Source: Siphonodentalium dalli (Eukaryota > Mollusca > Scaphopoda > Gadilida > Siphonodentaliidae). Taken from it: DNA of 64,000 nt. The notes under the pieces were generated by a model. That model was not told the DNA's origin. It was given only the letters and a program-made list of their open reading frames with translations, and made no database searches. The stretch lies in NCBI GenBank assembly GCA_032622095.1, contig CP136066.1, positions 186,410,716-186,474,715 on the forward strand, given 5' to 3'. Of the stretch, positions 31,490 to 44,395 are shown piece by piece (positions within the stretch are counted from its first letter, which is position 1; every line of letters begins with the position of its first letter). Position numbers and translations under genes: made by a program.

Positions 31490-34400
31490 CCTTCTCAAAA
31501 TAAGTGGCCCTTTTAACGCGGTCCTCAACGTGGTCGTAACGCCAACGTAACGCGTTTTTTGCATTGATAACGCGTTGGTGATACGTTACGACCGCGTTGA
31601 AATCAACGGACCGTGTTGAAGTTTAACGCAGACTGCGTTGAAGTTTAACGCAGACCGCGTTTACGTTAAATACGTTGCGCTAAGGATCAACGCACAGGAG
31701 CACACACGTTTTCAAATGTATATGTTTTGTTTTAAATATTTGATGAGGACACATAAATAAACTGAATTGCAAAGTGATTTAATTCTGGTGAGAAAAACAG
31801 AATTTAACTGAATTATTAAACTTATATATACTACTAGTACGGTAAAAAGTAAGTTAATATTTACCATACATGTATGCTTGCCAATACAATAGCGGACAAT
31901 TACTGAAACATGTAACGTCTCTTTGAAGCCACGTTGAGTAAGTTTATTACATCATCACGAAAGCGACACGGCCTCATTGAGTGATCATTGTGGCACACGA
32001 TGTCCGCTAGCCAATCAAAACAGACAAAGTTATGCTTGCACGTGTCCAGTCGAGAATTCTGTGTTTGAATCACAGTCAATCAATACAGAATACAAGCTGG
32101 TAGGAGGAGTCATCTTCACAAAGTTGCTACATGGTATAAAAATATCTTGCCGAAATTCCTTTGATCTAAATTTAATAATAACTTCAAAGAACGAGACAAT
32201 GTCACCATTCAGCAGCGTGCGTGGTCCAATAGAGGTTCGCGATGGGGGGGAAGTTATGGTTTCCTTGTATTAAAGGGGCACTGATATCTGGATAATATTT
32301 TACGAACTGCCGACGAGAGGCTAATGAAAGTCCGAATAATCAAGTCATGGTATTCTTCGACATAAATCACAAATCGTGTTTATTTTATAATGGTTATTGG
32401 TTTATTTAATGCTGCATGTACATGCACGTGTATAGTGGTATACATAACGAGCGTCGTGAACATTTCTGGAATTTTTCATGGCGTTTGTTTATGGCGTATA
32501 TAAACGCGCTTTATTGTTTCATACAGTTTCGGTCGATATCGGAACTGACAATACCCTTGGTCAATACATGAGCGTACAGGTAATCGACATTTAATCGGAT
32601 ATGACGCTGAATATTAAATATTCAAATAACACACATACATGTACATGTACATAGCGACGTGACATCAATATGTTTTGTTTCCATTAATTCGAGCAGCGCG
32701 ATCAACGTGATTTACATTAATTTATTATTTTTTCCCGGAAAAAAATCTAAATGTGGGCCAATATGTAAAACATTTTAACACAAATCTATCATGCATTACT
32801 CCCATCACATTAACAACATTGTATTATTTTGGAAACGTTCCATTTCGTTGATGGTTATCTCGACTGCGTTTGTTGCGTGACGGTTTACTCGACCGCGTTG
32901 TGATCAACGTGATCTACATTTATTTATTAGTTTTTTTCCCGGAAAAATCTAAATGTGGGCCTATATGTAAAACATTTAACACTAATCAGAATGCAAAAAA
33001 ATTCAAATTGTCGCTTCTAATAAAGAGCGTCCATGTTTACACCGAAATGTGGTATGTAATAAAGAGCGTTTAAATTATGATAGTTTGTACTCGTTATCAA
33101 TGTAAAACCACAAACGTATGTAAATATAGATCGATAATAAAACGGTGGACATTTGTGTGTTTTTTTTTGCGATTTCTGTGACATAATAATTGATGGTGAC
33201 TATACATGTATATTAAAGTTTTCTTTTATAACCCGGAAATCTAGTCTAATTTTTGTCTAATTTGGTATCTACTGCATCGGACAGCGCTTGGATCTTCAAA
33301 TGTACATTGTACATTGTTTTCAAATATTTGATGAAGACAAAAAAATAAAAATTGCAGTGATTTAAATCCGGTGAAAAAAAAAGAAGAATTTAACAAAATT
33401 ATTCAACTTATATATCCTACGGTAAAAAGAAAGTTAATATTTATCATATGCTTGCCTACACAATAGCGGATTATACATTGTTGGTCTCTTCGAAGCACCA
33501 TTGAATACGAATGATTTCGTTATTTCATCATCAATGAATTAAGTAACACCTGAACAAGACTTCATCGAGTGGTCACTAGCCAATCAAAACCGACGAAGTT
33601 ATGACAGCACGTTTTCAATCGAGAATTCCGTTTGAGTCACAATGTCATGGTATCACTTTGAACTTTACCGAAGACACGCCCCGTATTGTATTTGCGTCTA
33701 TTGAGACCGCTGTCAATCATTCGCGGCATGCTTTTGATCCGCGGTCTGTTGGTTAAAGTGACAAATCACTGGTAACCAAATCTGAACGCTGTTTGTTTTA
33801 CATGTATTTCACAACACATGGATAATTAATATTCTAAATTATTTGCATCACTGTACATGTATATCCATGTATCAATTACGAACGTGCGTGTAAATGTAGA
33901 TGTGTGTTTTATCGTACCCTCACGAAGATTTCAAATGACATCGGACCCTTGGCGCACAGGTTATTATGACCTTTATTAGGAGGTGACGCTGAATATTAAA
34001 TATTCAAAGAATACACGTACATGTACATTGCGACGTGAACTCAAAGTTTTTTGTTTGTTAGAAATCTCAATTGCATCTCTATTAATTTGTGCAGCGCGAT
34101 CGATGTGATCTGCATTTATTTATTATTTTGTTTCCAGAAAAATTATAAATGTAAAACATCACCAATAAATCATGCATCACCCAAGCCAAACACACGGTCA
34201 CCGTCTCGATTGATTACAACACTTCGTTCTGTTTCCTATCAGAAAATTGTATGAAACTAAAATTGGTGGCCGTCGTTCGTTTTCTCTTTTCAATTTAATG
34301 TTTTTTTTTAATAAAATGAGTTCATGTCTCAAAGTTCTTGTTTACAATGTTATTCAGTAATTATTATTACAGTCGATAAGCTCCACATAATCCTCAGCAA

Positions 34401-34653
34401 ATTGAGGGCGATGGAGTATCAAGTAGATAGATAGAAGCTATTCTCCCGACCTCATTTGTTGCGTTGACGGTTATCTCGACCGCGTTTGTTGCGTTGGTGG
34501 TCATGCCGACCGCGTTATGTTGCGTTGACGGTTTCCTCGACCGCGTTGAGAGTAACGTTACGACCGCGTTGGAGTAACGTTACGACCGCGTTGGATCAAC
34601 GCGGTCATAACGTTACTCCAACGCGGTCGGAAGGGCCATTACTTTTGAGAAGG
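31490..34653. mobile_element. ~3.16-kb TIR element with ACGCGGTC subterminal repeats
   Basis: Ends CCTTCTCAAAATAAGTGGCC and inverse GGCCATTACTTTTGAGAAGG. Both subterminal zones (31510-31700 and 34450-34635) are packed with AACGCGGTC / GACCGCGTT and GTAACGTTACGACC-type motifs in both orientations. The inside holds an older ~1.6-kb-spaced duplication (31700-32060 resembles 33290-33560; 32610-32780 resembles 33980-34180). Its longest frame (98 residues, 31977-32273) is not recognisable. No clear target duplication. Confidence 0.72.
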
Positions 34654-34659
34654 TCTGTA

Positions 34660-35574
34660 CCTCACATATGGAACATTGCTGGACTTAGTCTTAGGCACTA
34701 GGAATTAAAATTGCGCAAGTGTTAGGAGCGCGTAATAATGCCAGCCTGGATGTATCATGGTGTGTATCGTTGGTGATGATACACATGGCCCATATCATGA
34801 CAGCGCTTATCGCGATGCATCAGTGAATGGTCACATCCCTATGACAGCGCCTTTAACTTAACATGGTCATGATGGTGGGTTAACATGTCGTCTAAGAACC
34901 ATGTAACATGTTAATCATATCAATGACAATGGGACACTTATTATTATATGCCTGATATGTGTAGTGTGAAACGTCAGTGATTATTATCATATTTCCATTG
35001 AGTGTATAGACAAGTTGTGGTGCAAGATTATCTCGAGTACACATGAGAGCCCATCTTATGATATCTCACACAAAAATCAAAGAAAAAACCTTCCACAAAT
35101 AATGCACAATCCCAGTTTTCAACAAATCACGTGTGTTTTGAAAAGGAAAAGCACAGATCAAATTGAAATATTCACCAATTTAACAAATAGTCCTCTGTTT
35201 GGGGAATTATATCATTAATAACAAGATATCACATTCACAACGAACGAAGAATGATTTATCGTTGCGCAAGGGCTCAATTTATAGGGTTTTCATAGGCACT
35301 TACAACGTGCTTGTGCAACTTGCAAATTGCGAGGAAAAAGGAAGTGCTTCCGCAATGAATTGTGGGAGTCAACGTGCCCGTGACGTCACAACACTTTGCT
35401 CGAAAAGACATCATGACAGAATATTTGCCAGTTCTTAAAAGAGTCGAAAATAAATCAAATAATGACAAAAAGAACAGATTACTTCTTCTCGACAAGGATG
35501 AAGTAAAGATTTATGTCACCATATTCGATATTCAATATAACCGATTTGCTAAGACAACCAATAAGTTTATGGTT
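34660..35574. other. Spacer left of the tandem array, no recognised gene
   Basis: Contains a TGACGTCA palindrome at about 35381 and a 112-codon open frame (35362-35700) that runs into the tandem unit and resembles nothing I know; I do not call it a gene. Confidence 0.55.
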
Positions 35575-36294
35575 GCCCGCCATTTGCAGTTCTGTATGAG
35601 TGTATCAAAACTGTTGATAGTACAGTCTACGCCAAAATTAGTTGACTATTGTATTAATACTACTAGCATTTGTACATGTAATAGTAGTTGTCGTTCGTAA
35701 TTGCCATAATGCATTAATCATGTAAATACCTTACCTTATACATGTACCTTATGTAGTCCCCCAGTTGACACTACAACTTACAAGTTACTGTGCGGTAATA
35801 CTCAAGAATCAAGACTCGAGTCAAGTCAGTTACTCTCTGGCTCCAAATAATAGTGCAGGGGGGGAATTCCATTGAAAGTTAATAAAAGTGCAGACCCAAA
35901 TAATAGTGCAGGGGGAACTCTGAGCAAAACATCAACCTGTGGTTAAACAAATTATTTTTATAGCAGGTCAAGTATAGGAATCAACCACAGTCCACAGTTG
36001 TTGGAAGATTTTTTTATCAAAATCCGCTGCTAAGTACACATACGGGGGAGCTCATAAAAGCCGAACACAACCGAACACAAGTCCAAATAATGGGAAATTT
36101 CACAAATAAAGTTCATAGGCATATGTATTCATGTTCACACTATTACTATACGAAGTTTGGTGGAGTTTGGGCCAATAATAAGTGTTTTATTCGATATTTT
36201 GTAAAACGCGTTTAGTGTTCGGCATAGAAAAGCCGAACACAAGCTTATAGTTCGACACTCAGTCACCGTTAATTAATTAACACATAGTTGTAGC

Positions 36295-37014
36295 CAGGGA
36301 AGGATCCAGGGCTCTTTTGATGCCTGTTACAGGTTTGGGCGCCCAAACTCTGGTGGCCTAAATGTCCCCAAATTGCAAGTGGATAGTTTTATTATTAAAG
36401 CTGAATTTTCTATATTTTGAAGGAAATCTTCTATTATAATTCAACAACATGCAATGCAAATCATCAATATACAGTTGATATAGAGCCTTTATTTGCTTAA
36501 TCAAGTGTCCAGTGAGAAATATTTAACCCTGGCTTCTTGAAATTTTGCAAAAATCCTGTGCCAATGCATTCTCTTATATAAATGAGAGTCTCCCATCTAA
36601 GGAGCCTCGCATATATAAGACTAGCAGGTGACCCGACATCGTCCGGGCTCTGACCTTGAATTGACCATTTTGAAGGTCAAGGTCAGGTCGGAGTCACGAT
36701 TTGACCCGTCCAAAAACACTCCCCCGGACAAAATTACCCGTAGGTATCAAATTTCGTCGAAATCTGGCCATAGCTAACAGACAAACAGACAGACAGAAGT
36801 TCCAAAATATATATTAGATAATACATTGGCCTTTATCTTGACGTTGTAAGCCAGTGCATTTTCTTATGCGGGATCTTTAATGCTGCACCTAAGGGAGGGG
36901 GGCGACCCCCTCCCGTTCCTACCCCCATCTCGGGCATACGGCCCTCGGGATATGCCTTCGGCATATCATGGTCCCAAAACAGGTGTCCCCAAAAAATCCC
37001 TGGATCCATCCCTG
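36295..37014. mobile_element. hAT-like non-autonomous element, 720 bp (unit copy 1)
   Basis: Terminal inverted repeats CAGGGAAGGATCCAGGG and CCCTGGATCCATCCCTG (17 bp, one mismatch) are flanked by an exact 8-bp duplication GTTGTAGC at 36287-36294 and 37015-37022. CAGGG termini with an 8-bp duplication are typical of hAT elements. It carries TTTGGGCGCCCAAA and, nested inside, a GTGCCAATGCATTC-type repeat and a CAGA-tailed repeat. No coding frame of note. Confidence 0.85.
36618..36826 (+). repeat. CAGA-tailed dispersed repeat nested in the hAT-like element
   Basis: Starts CTAGCAGGTGACCCGACATC, followed by GTCCGGGCT, and ends in ACAGACAAACAGACAGACAG then TTCCAAAATATATATTAGA. It shares its head (CCCGAC-TTGTCCGGGCT) and tail with the repeats at 3210-5702. 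It splits a GTGCCAATGCATTC-type repeat. Further copies lie in the other two tandem units near 40676 and 44722. Confidence 0.65.
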
Positions 37015-37200
37015 GTTGTAGCGTTAGCTGGCGTTTGAGATATATAACTCTATACAAAAAGAGAATAAAAAAAAAGGATTGCCAAAAAAAGAGCTATCAC
37101 AAATAGAATCCACATAAAGCCAGAACTCTACAAGACCCACAATCTTCTCACCTAAACAGCATTATACAGTCGATAACATTATCTCAGAAATGTATGGATA

Positions 37201-37300
37201 TGTATATGTCCATATGTATTTGTATATATATGTATATATATATATATATGTATATATGTATAAGGGTATATATATGTGCATGGATATGTGTATGTATGTA
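37201..37300. repeat. (TA)n / TATG microsatellite in the tandem unit
   Basis: A run of TATATG and TA dinucleotides of slightly different length in each unit. In copy 3 this is the insertion site of the LTR retrotransposon. Confidence 0.85.
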
Positions 37301-37916
37301 TGTAAATGAGTGACACACTTTTTAGTAGCTTCGTGACTAAAAGAAGCAACAATGCCTTCCAACTGAACTAATTCCAACAACTTGGCATTGATTAGTAGTA
37401 ATAATAAGAAACATACATGTATATGATCCATATACCATTCAATTTCTTTTGCAGAAAATATATGTATGTTAATATTTGAATGTAAATTGTAACAAAAAAA
37501 TGAATAAATTATAAAATAAAAAAAAACTCTATATACAGTCTACTAAATATACGACCACCTTGTAAAGTTGATAGGCATATGTATTCACGTTCAAACTATT
37601 ACTATACAAAGTTTGGTGGAGTTTGGTTCAATAATGAGTGTTTTGTTAGATGTTTTGTATAACGCGTTTGTGTTCGGCATAGAAAAGCCGAACACAAACT
37701 TCTGTCTCATGGATTAGTTTATCCGCTGATAGGTGATAATTAATATCTGCCAGATGGGATTTGGCAGGCTTTATTCGTGAGAAAAACGTGTTGTTGTCCA
37801 TTTTCGTCTGCATTCTCAACTAAAATGTTACCCCAATTACCCCGAATACCGTTATTGAATTGAAATAAATGTGTCTGATATGACAGGAATGTGATATGTT
37901 ATTATTTATTTTGCGC

Positions 37917-38548
37917 TCAAGATACTTTTAGATGTTTGCTAGGGTTGATAGATCTAGTTTTGCATGTCTTTACGCTTTTAGTCTGACATGGCTTCTTGGC
38001 AATAGCCGCGGTTTTCGGTATCGTCAAACGTCTGTCAGTCGAAATTTGTAATTTTGCCGAAGATTCTGGAAGATATGATATTAGTCGGTTAAATCTTCTG
38101 TCGCGTTGGTCAGCCGTCATGTTCGTCCATGTCTGATTTTTTACTCTTAGAGCAGTTGAATGTTTTGCTAAGTCATAGTTTCCACAGCCATGCAATGCTC
38201 CTCGAATATCTCGCATCTCTGATCGTCAACTATTTCAGAAAGATTGTCAGTCAAGTCTGTCAGTCGAAGAACTTTCCAGTTGTTTTCTAGTTTTATAATA
38301 TTATTTAGACTTTCACAATTATTATTTGTCCACAATTTAGGAATGGAAGAATTTTTCTGACGAGCATTTAAAACTTTAAGTTTTAACCTTTCCATGAAGT
38401 TAAATAAATATTTATTTTTGTAATTATTAGTTATGTCTGTTGCGACCTCTTCGTGAATCAGACATCGTAGAATTTTCAGATCTGTGATCAGAATGCCAAA
38501 TAATATGATACCACATTCTTGTATAGAACTTCTCGGATATGACACCAT
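37917..38548 (-). pseudogene. MULE-like transposase C-terminal remnant, frameshifted (copy 1)
   Basis: Two overlapping minus-strand frames make up one ancestral region. The upstream frame (38548-38168) contains LWTNNNCESLNNIIKLENNW and LTDLTDNLSEIVDDQ. The downstream frame (38216-37917) contains IRGALHGCGNYDLAK and WTNMTADQRDRRFNR. In metazoan Mutator-like transposases as I recall them, a TNN-CES-N-K block is followed by a 'RAL-G-G-F' block and a W...R-R-F block, so the order fits the C-terminal end of such a protein. The reading frame shifts near 38200. The catalytic N-terminal part is missing, so it cannot make an active transposase. Confidence 0.65.
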
Positions 38549-40351
38549 GAACTCACTTTCTTGTCACTCAACTGTTGTTTTTACAATCGTTGTCTTTCAT
38601 GACGGGGCCTATCAAAAGCATGTTGTTTCTATAATAGTAGGCGCCACCAAACACTGATAGCAACTAACTGTCAAAACACTGAACTACAATAGGTGTGAGA
38701 CCGCCACCAACAACAATTAAAGCCTTTCGGCTTAGTGACCATATGTCAGATATTATTTATCACCTAGCTAGACAACCGTTAGACTAATCCACGACAGAAG
38801 TTAAATTTGTGTTCGGCTTTTCTATGCCGAACACAGAACGCGTTTTACAAAAAATCGAATAAAACACTTATTATTGGCCCGAACTCCACCAAACTTCGTA
38901 TAGTAATAGTGTGAACATGAATACACATGCCTATGAACTTTATTCGTTACATTTCCAATTATTTGGACTTGTGTTCGGTTATGTTCGGTTGTGTTCGGCT
39001 TTTATACGCACCGACATACGGTACCATTACATGATTACTTTAATAATAATATAGACAAGTATGGAAAGCTCCTGTGTGAGATTGATGAGTCGCCATCCGA
39101 GATTGTAACGTCATAACTAATCCGTGCTTCTGTGACTCGGATGGCGACTTGTGAGATTTTCAATTTTTGTGAACATTGTTGGTACCGGTAATTCACATTG
39201 ATAAATGTTGCAAGAAATGCCAAATCATTTCGGATTTGCAGTGTTACTTTCAAGACATAGTATATAGTTGATTGAGTGCAAGAAATATTTTTACAATTGA
39301 TACATTATTTATGCTGAAATAGGACTTGAAACTACTAGTAGTTGTGGTAGCGGGAGTCCAGTTGACTCTGAATCCAGTAAATTGGCCAGCTTTCCATACT
39401 TGTCTATACCGTATATTATTATTATTGAAGTAATGGTGTGTGTATTTATTGGATTTTGATAATAATTGCCAACAACTGTGGAATCAACGTAATATGTGTC
39501 ATGTGGTGTTTTATTCAATAATTAAATGTTCACATGTATGCCATATACTTGAATATGTACATGCATAAAGTTATACTAGTAAGCTCATCATCTTGATATC
39601 AGAATCATATAGAAATCTTTGCCCGCCATTTGCAGTTCTGTATGAGTGTATCAAAACTGTTGATAGTACAGTCTACGCCAAAATTAGTTGACTATTGTAT
39701 TAATACTACTAGCATTTGTACATGTAATAGTAGTTGTCGTTCGTAATTGCCATAATGCATTAATCATGTAAATACCTTACCTTATACATGTACCTTATGT
39801 AGTCCCCCAGTTGACACTACAACTTACAAGTTACTGTGCGGTAATACTCAAGACTCAGACAAGAGTCAAGACTCGAGTCAAGTCAGTTACTCTCTGGCTC
39901 CAAATAATAGTGCAGGGGGGGAATTCCATTGAAAGTTAATAAAAGTGCAGACCCAAATAATAGTGCAGGGGGAACTCTGAGCAAAACATCAACCTGTGGT
40001 TAAACAAATTATTTTTATAGCAGGTCAAGTATAGGAATCAACCACAGTCCACAGTTGTTGGAAGATTTTTTTATCAAAATCCGCTGCTAAGTACACATAC
40101 GGGGGAGCTCATAAAAGCCGAACACAACCGAACACAAGTCCAAATAATGGGAAATTTCACAAATAAAGTTCATAGGCATATGTATTCATGTTCACACTAT
40201 TACTATACGAAGTTTGGTGGAGTTTGGGCCAATAATAAGTGTTTTATTCGATATTTTGTAAAACGCGTTTAGTGTTCGGCATAGAAAAGCCGAACACAAG
40301 CTTATAGTTCGACACTCAGTCACCGTTAATTAATTAACACATAGTTGTAGC

Positions 40352-41070
40352 CAGGGAAGGATCCAGGGCTCTTTTGATGCCTGTTACAGGTTTGGGCGCC
40401 CAAACTCTGGTGGCCTAAATGTCCCCAAATTGCAAGTGGATAGTTTTATTATTAAAGCTGAATTTTCTATATTTTGAAGGAAATCTTCTATTATAATTCA
40501 ACAACATGCAATGCAAATCATCAATATACAGTTGATATAGAGCCTCTATTTGCTTAATCAAGTGTCCAGTGAGAAATATTTAACCCTGGCTTCTTGAAAT
40601 TTTGCAAAAATCCTGTGCCAATGCATTCTCTTATATAAATGAGAGTCTCCCATCTAAGGAGCCTCGCATATATAAGACTAGCAGGTGACCCGACATCGTC
40701 CGGGCTCTGACCTTGAATTGACCATTTTGAAGGTCAAGGTCAGGTCGGAGTCACGATTTGACCCGTCCAAAAACACTCCCCGGACAAAATTACCCGTAGG
40801 TATCAAATTTCGTCGAAATCTGGCCATAGCTAACAGACAAACAGACAGACAGAAGTTCCAAAATATATATTAGATAATACATTGGCCTTTATCTTGACGT
40901 TGTAAGCCAGTGCATTTTCTTATGCGGGATCTTTAATGCTGCACCTAAGGGAGGGGGGCGACCCCCTCCCGTTCCTACCCCCATCTCGGGCATACGGCCC
41001 TCAGGATATGCCTTCGGCATATCATGGTCCCAAAACAGGTGTCCCCAAAAAATCCCTGGATCCATCCCTG
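40352..41070. mobile_element. hAT-like non-autonomous element (unit copy 2)
   Basis: Same element as 36295-37014 with GTTGTAGC on both sides, carried along by the tandem duplication. Confidence 0.83.
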
Positions 41071-41970
41071 GTTGTAGCGTTAGCTGGCGTTTGAGATATA
41101 TAACTCTATACAAAAAGAGAATAAAAAAAAAGGATTGCCAAAAAAAGAGCTATCACAAATAGAATCCACATAAAGCCAGAACTCTACAAGACCCACAATC
41201 TTCTCACCTAAACAGCATTATACAGTCGATAACATTATCTCAGAAATGTATGGATATGTATATGTCCATATGTATTTGTATATATATGTATATATATATA
41301 TATATATGTATAAGGGTATATATATGTGCATGGATATGTGTATGTAAATATGTAAATGAGTGACACACTTTTTAGTAGCTTCGTGACTAAAAGAAGCAAC
41401 AATGCCTTCCAACTGAACTAATTCCAACAACTTGGCATTGATTAGTAGTAATAATAAGAAACATACATGTATATGATCCATATACCATTCAATTTCTTTT
41501 GCAGAAAATATATGTATGTTAATATTTGAATGTAAATTGTAACAAAAAAATGAATAAATTATAAAAAAAAAAAAAACTCTATATACAGTCTACTAAATAT
41601 ACGACCACCTTGTAAAGTTGATAGGCATATGTATTCACGTTCAAACTATTACTATACAAAGTTTGGTGGAGTTTGGTTCAATAATGAGTGTTTTGTTAGA
41701 TGTTTTGTATAACGCGTTTGTGTTCGGCATAGAAAAGCCGAACACAAACTTCTGTCTCATGGATTAGTTTATCCGCTGATAGGTGATAATTAATATCTGC
41801 CAGATGGGATTTGGCAGGCTTTATTTATTCGTGAGAAAAACGTGTTGTTGTCCATTTTCGTCTGCATTCTCAACTAAAATGTTACCCCAATTACCCCGAA
41901 TACCGTTATTGAATTGAAATAAATGTGTCTGATATGACAGGAATGTGATATGTTATTATTTATTTTACGC

Positions 41971-42602
41971 TCAAGATACTTTTAGATGTTTGCTAGGGTT
42001 GATAGATCTAGTTTTGCATGTCTTTACGCTTTTAGTCTGACATGGCTTCTTGGCAATAGCCGCGGTTTTCGGTATCGTCAAACGTCTGTCAGTCGAAATT
42101 TGTAATTTTGCCGAAGATTCTGGAAGATATGATATTAGTCGGTTAAATCTTCTGTCGCGTTGGTCAGCCGTCATGTTCGTCCATGTCTGATTTTTCACTC
42201 TTAGAGCAGTTGAATGTTTTGCTAAGTCATAGTTTCCACAGCCATGCAATGCTCCTCGAATATCTCGCATCTCTGATCGTCAACTATTTCAGAAAGATTG
42301 TCAGTCAAGTCTGTCAGTCGAAGAACTTTCCAGTTGTTTTCTAGTTTTATAATATTATTTAGACTTTCACAATTATTATTTGTCCACAATTTAGGAATGG
42401 AAGAATTTTTCTGACGAGCATTTAAAACTTTAAGTTTTAACCTTTCCATGAAGTTAAATAAATATTTATTTTTGTAATTATTGGTTATGTCTGTTGCGAC
42501 CTCTTCGTGAATCAGACATCGTAGAATTTTCAGATCTGTGATCAGAATGCCAAATAATATGATACCACATTCTTGTATAGAACTTCTCGGATATGACACC
42601 AT
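41971..42602 (-). pseudogene. MULE-like transposase C-terminal remnant, frameshifted (copy 2)
   Basis: Same two overlapping frames as at 37917-38548, including the same frameshift, which therefore predates the triplication. Confidence 0.65.
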
Positions 42603-44395
42603 GAACTCACTTTCTTGTCACTCAACTGTTGTTTTTACAATCGTTGTCTTTCATGACGGGGCCTATCAAAAGCATGTTGTTTCTATAATAGTAGGCGCCA
42701 CCAAACACTGATAGCAACTAACTGTCAAAACACTGAACTACAATAGGTGTGAGACCGCCACCAACAACAATTAAAGCCTTTCGGCTTAGTGACCATATGT
42801 CAGATATTATTTATCACCTAGCTAGACAACCGTTAGACTAATCCACGACAGAAGTTAAATTTGTGTTCGGCTTTTCTATGCCGAACACAGAACGCGTTTT
42901 ACAAAAAATCGAATAAAACACTTATTATTGGCCCGAACTCCACCAAACTTCGTATAGTAATAGTGTGAACATGAATACACATGCCTATGAACTTTATTCG
43001 TTACATTTCCAATTATTTGGACTTGTGTTCGGTTATGTTCGGTTGTGTTCGGCTTTTATACGCACCGACATACGGTACCATTACATGATTACTTTAATAA
43101 TAATATAGACAAGTATGGAAAGCTCCTGTGTGAGATTGATGAGTCGCCATCCGAGATTGTAACGTCATAACTAATCCGTGCTTCTGTGACTCGGATGGCG
43201 ACTTGTGAGATTTTCAATTTTTGTGAACATTGTTGGTACCGGTAATTCACATTGATAAATGTTGCAAGAAATGCCAAATCATTTCGGATTTGCAGTGTTA
43301 CTTTCAAGACATAGTATATAGTTGATTGAGTGCAAGAAATATTTTTACAATTGATACATTATTTATGCTGAAATAGGACTTGAAACTACTAGTAGTTGTG
43401 GTAGCGGGAGTCCAGTTGACTCTGAATCCAGTAAATTGGCCAGCTTTCCATACTTGTCTATACCGTATATTATTATTATTGAAGTAATGGTGTGTGTATT
43501 TATTGGATTTTGGTAATAATTGCCAACAACTGTGGAATCAACGTAATATGTGTCATGTGGTGTTTTATTCAATAATTAAATGTTCACATGTATGCCATAT
43601 ACTTGAATATGTACATGCATAAAGTTATACTAGTAAGCTCATCATCTTGATATCAGAATCATATAGAAATCTTTGCCCGCCATTTGCAGTTCTGTATGAG
43701 TGTATCAAAACTGTTGATAGTACAGTCTACGCCAAAATTAGTTGACTATTGTATTAATACTACTAGCATTTGTACATGTAATAGTAGTTGTCGTTCGTAA
43801 TTGCCATAATGCATTAATCATGTAAATACCTTACCTTATACATGTACCTTATGTAGTCCCCCAGTTGACACTACAACTTACAAGTTACTGTGCGGTAATA
43901 CTCAAGACTCAGACAAGAGTCAAGACTCGAGTCAAGTCAGTTACTCTCTGGCTCCAAATAATAGTGCAGGGGGGGAATTCCATTGAAAGTTAATAAAAGT
44001 GCAGACCCAAATAATAGTGCAGGGGGAATTCTGAGCAAAACATCAACCTGTGGTTAAACAAATTATTTTTATAGCAGGTCAAGTATAGGAATCAACCACA
44101 GTCCACAGTTGTTGGAAGATTTTTTTATCAAAATCCGCTGCTAAGTACACATACGGGGGAGCTCATAAAAGCCGAACACAACCGAACACAAGTCCAAATA
44201 ATGGGAAATTTCACAAATAAAGTTCATAGGCATATGTATTCATGTTCACACTATTACTATACGAAGTTTGGGCCAATAATAAGTGTTTTATTCGATATTT
44301 TGTAAAACGCGTTTAGTGTTCGGCATAGAAAAGCCGAACACAAGCTTATAGTTCGACACTCAGTCACCGTTAATTAATTAACACATAGTTGTAGC

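Larger units (their letters stand above)
36046..39013 (-). mobile_element. TIR DNA transposon remnant (MULE-like), unit copy 1
   Basis: Long inverted arms (about 36052-36244 and 38806-39007) share AAAAGCCGAACACAACCGAA, GGAGTTTGG..CCAATAATAAGT and GTTCGGCATAGAAAAGCCGA blocks. An 8-bp direct repeat ACATACGG lies at 36038-36045 and 39014-39021. A further copy of the left arm sits inside at 37566-37710. The interior holds a broken MULE-like transposase end. The exact terminal bases are not certain because the outermost ~10 bp pair poorly. Confidence 0.75.
35575..39620. repeat. 4.05-kb tandem unit, copy 1
   Basis: Begins at GCCCGCCATTTGCAG and ends ATAGAAATCTTT, then copy 2 starts at once. It differs from the other copies by a few small indels, for example an 11-bp shorter run near 35810 and one extra C near 36721. 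It contains a TIR element with a MULE-like transposase remnant and a nested hAT-like element. Confidence 0.97.
40103..43067 (-). mobile_element. TIR DNA transposon remnant (MULE-like), unit copy 2
   Basis: Same structure as 36046-39013, with the ACATACGG flanks at 40095-40102 and 43068-43075. It was duplicated with the tandem unit rather than inserted anew. Confidence 0.75.
39621..43674. repeat. 4.05-kb tandem unit, copy 2
   Basis: 4,054 bp, nearly identical to copy 1. It carries TTATTTATTCG near 41821 where the others have TTATTCG. Confidence 0.97.

Noticed and set aside
35362-35700. 112-codon plus-strand frame as a gene
   Set aside because: No recognisable domain, and its last third is the start of the tandem unit, whose other copies do not keep the frame upstream.
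36833-37057. 74-codon frame repeated in each tandem unit
   Set aside because: It lies across the end of the hAT-like non-autonomous element and its flank; Gly/Pro-rich sequence comes from the GC-rich inner arm.
37162-37431. 89-codon frame ending in IYIYTYIYIY
   Set aside because: Half of it is the translated (TA)n microsatellite.
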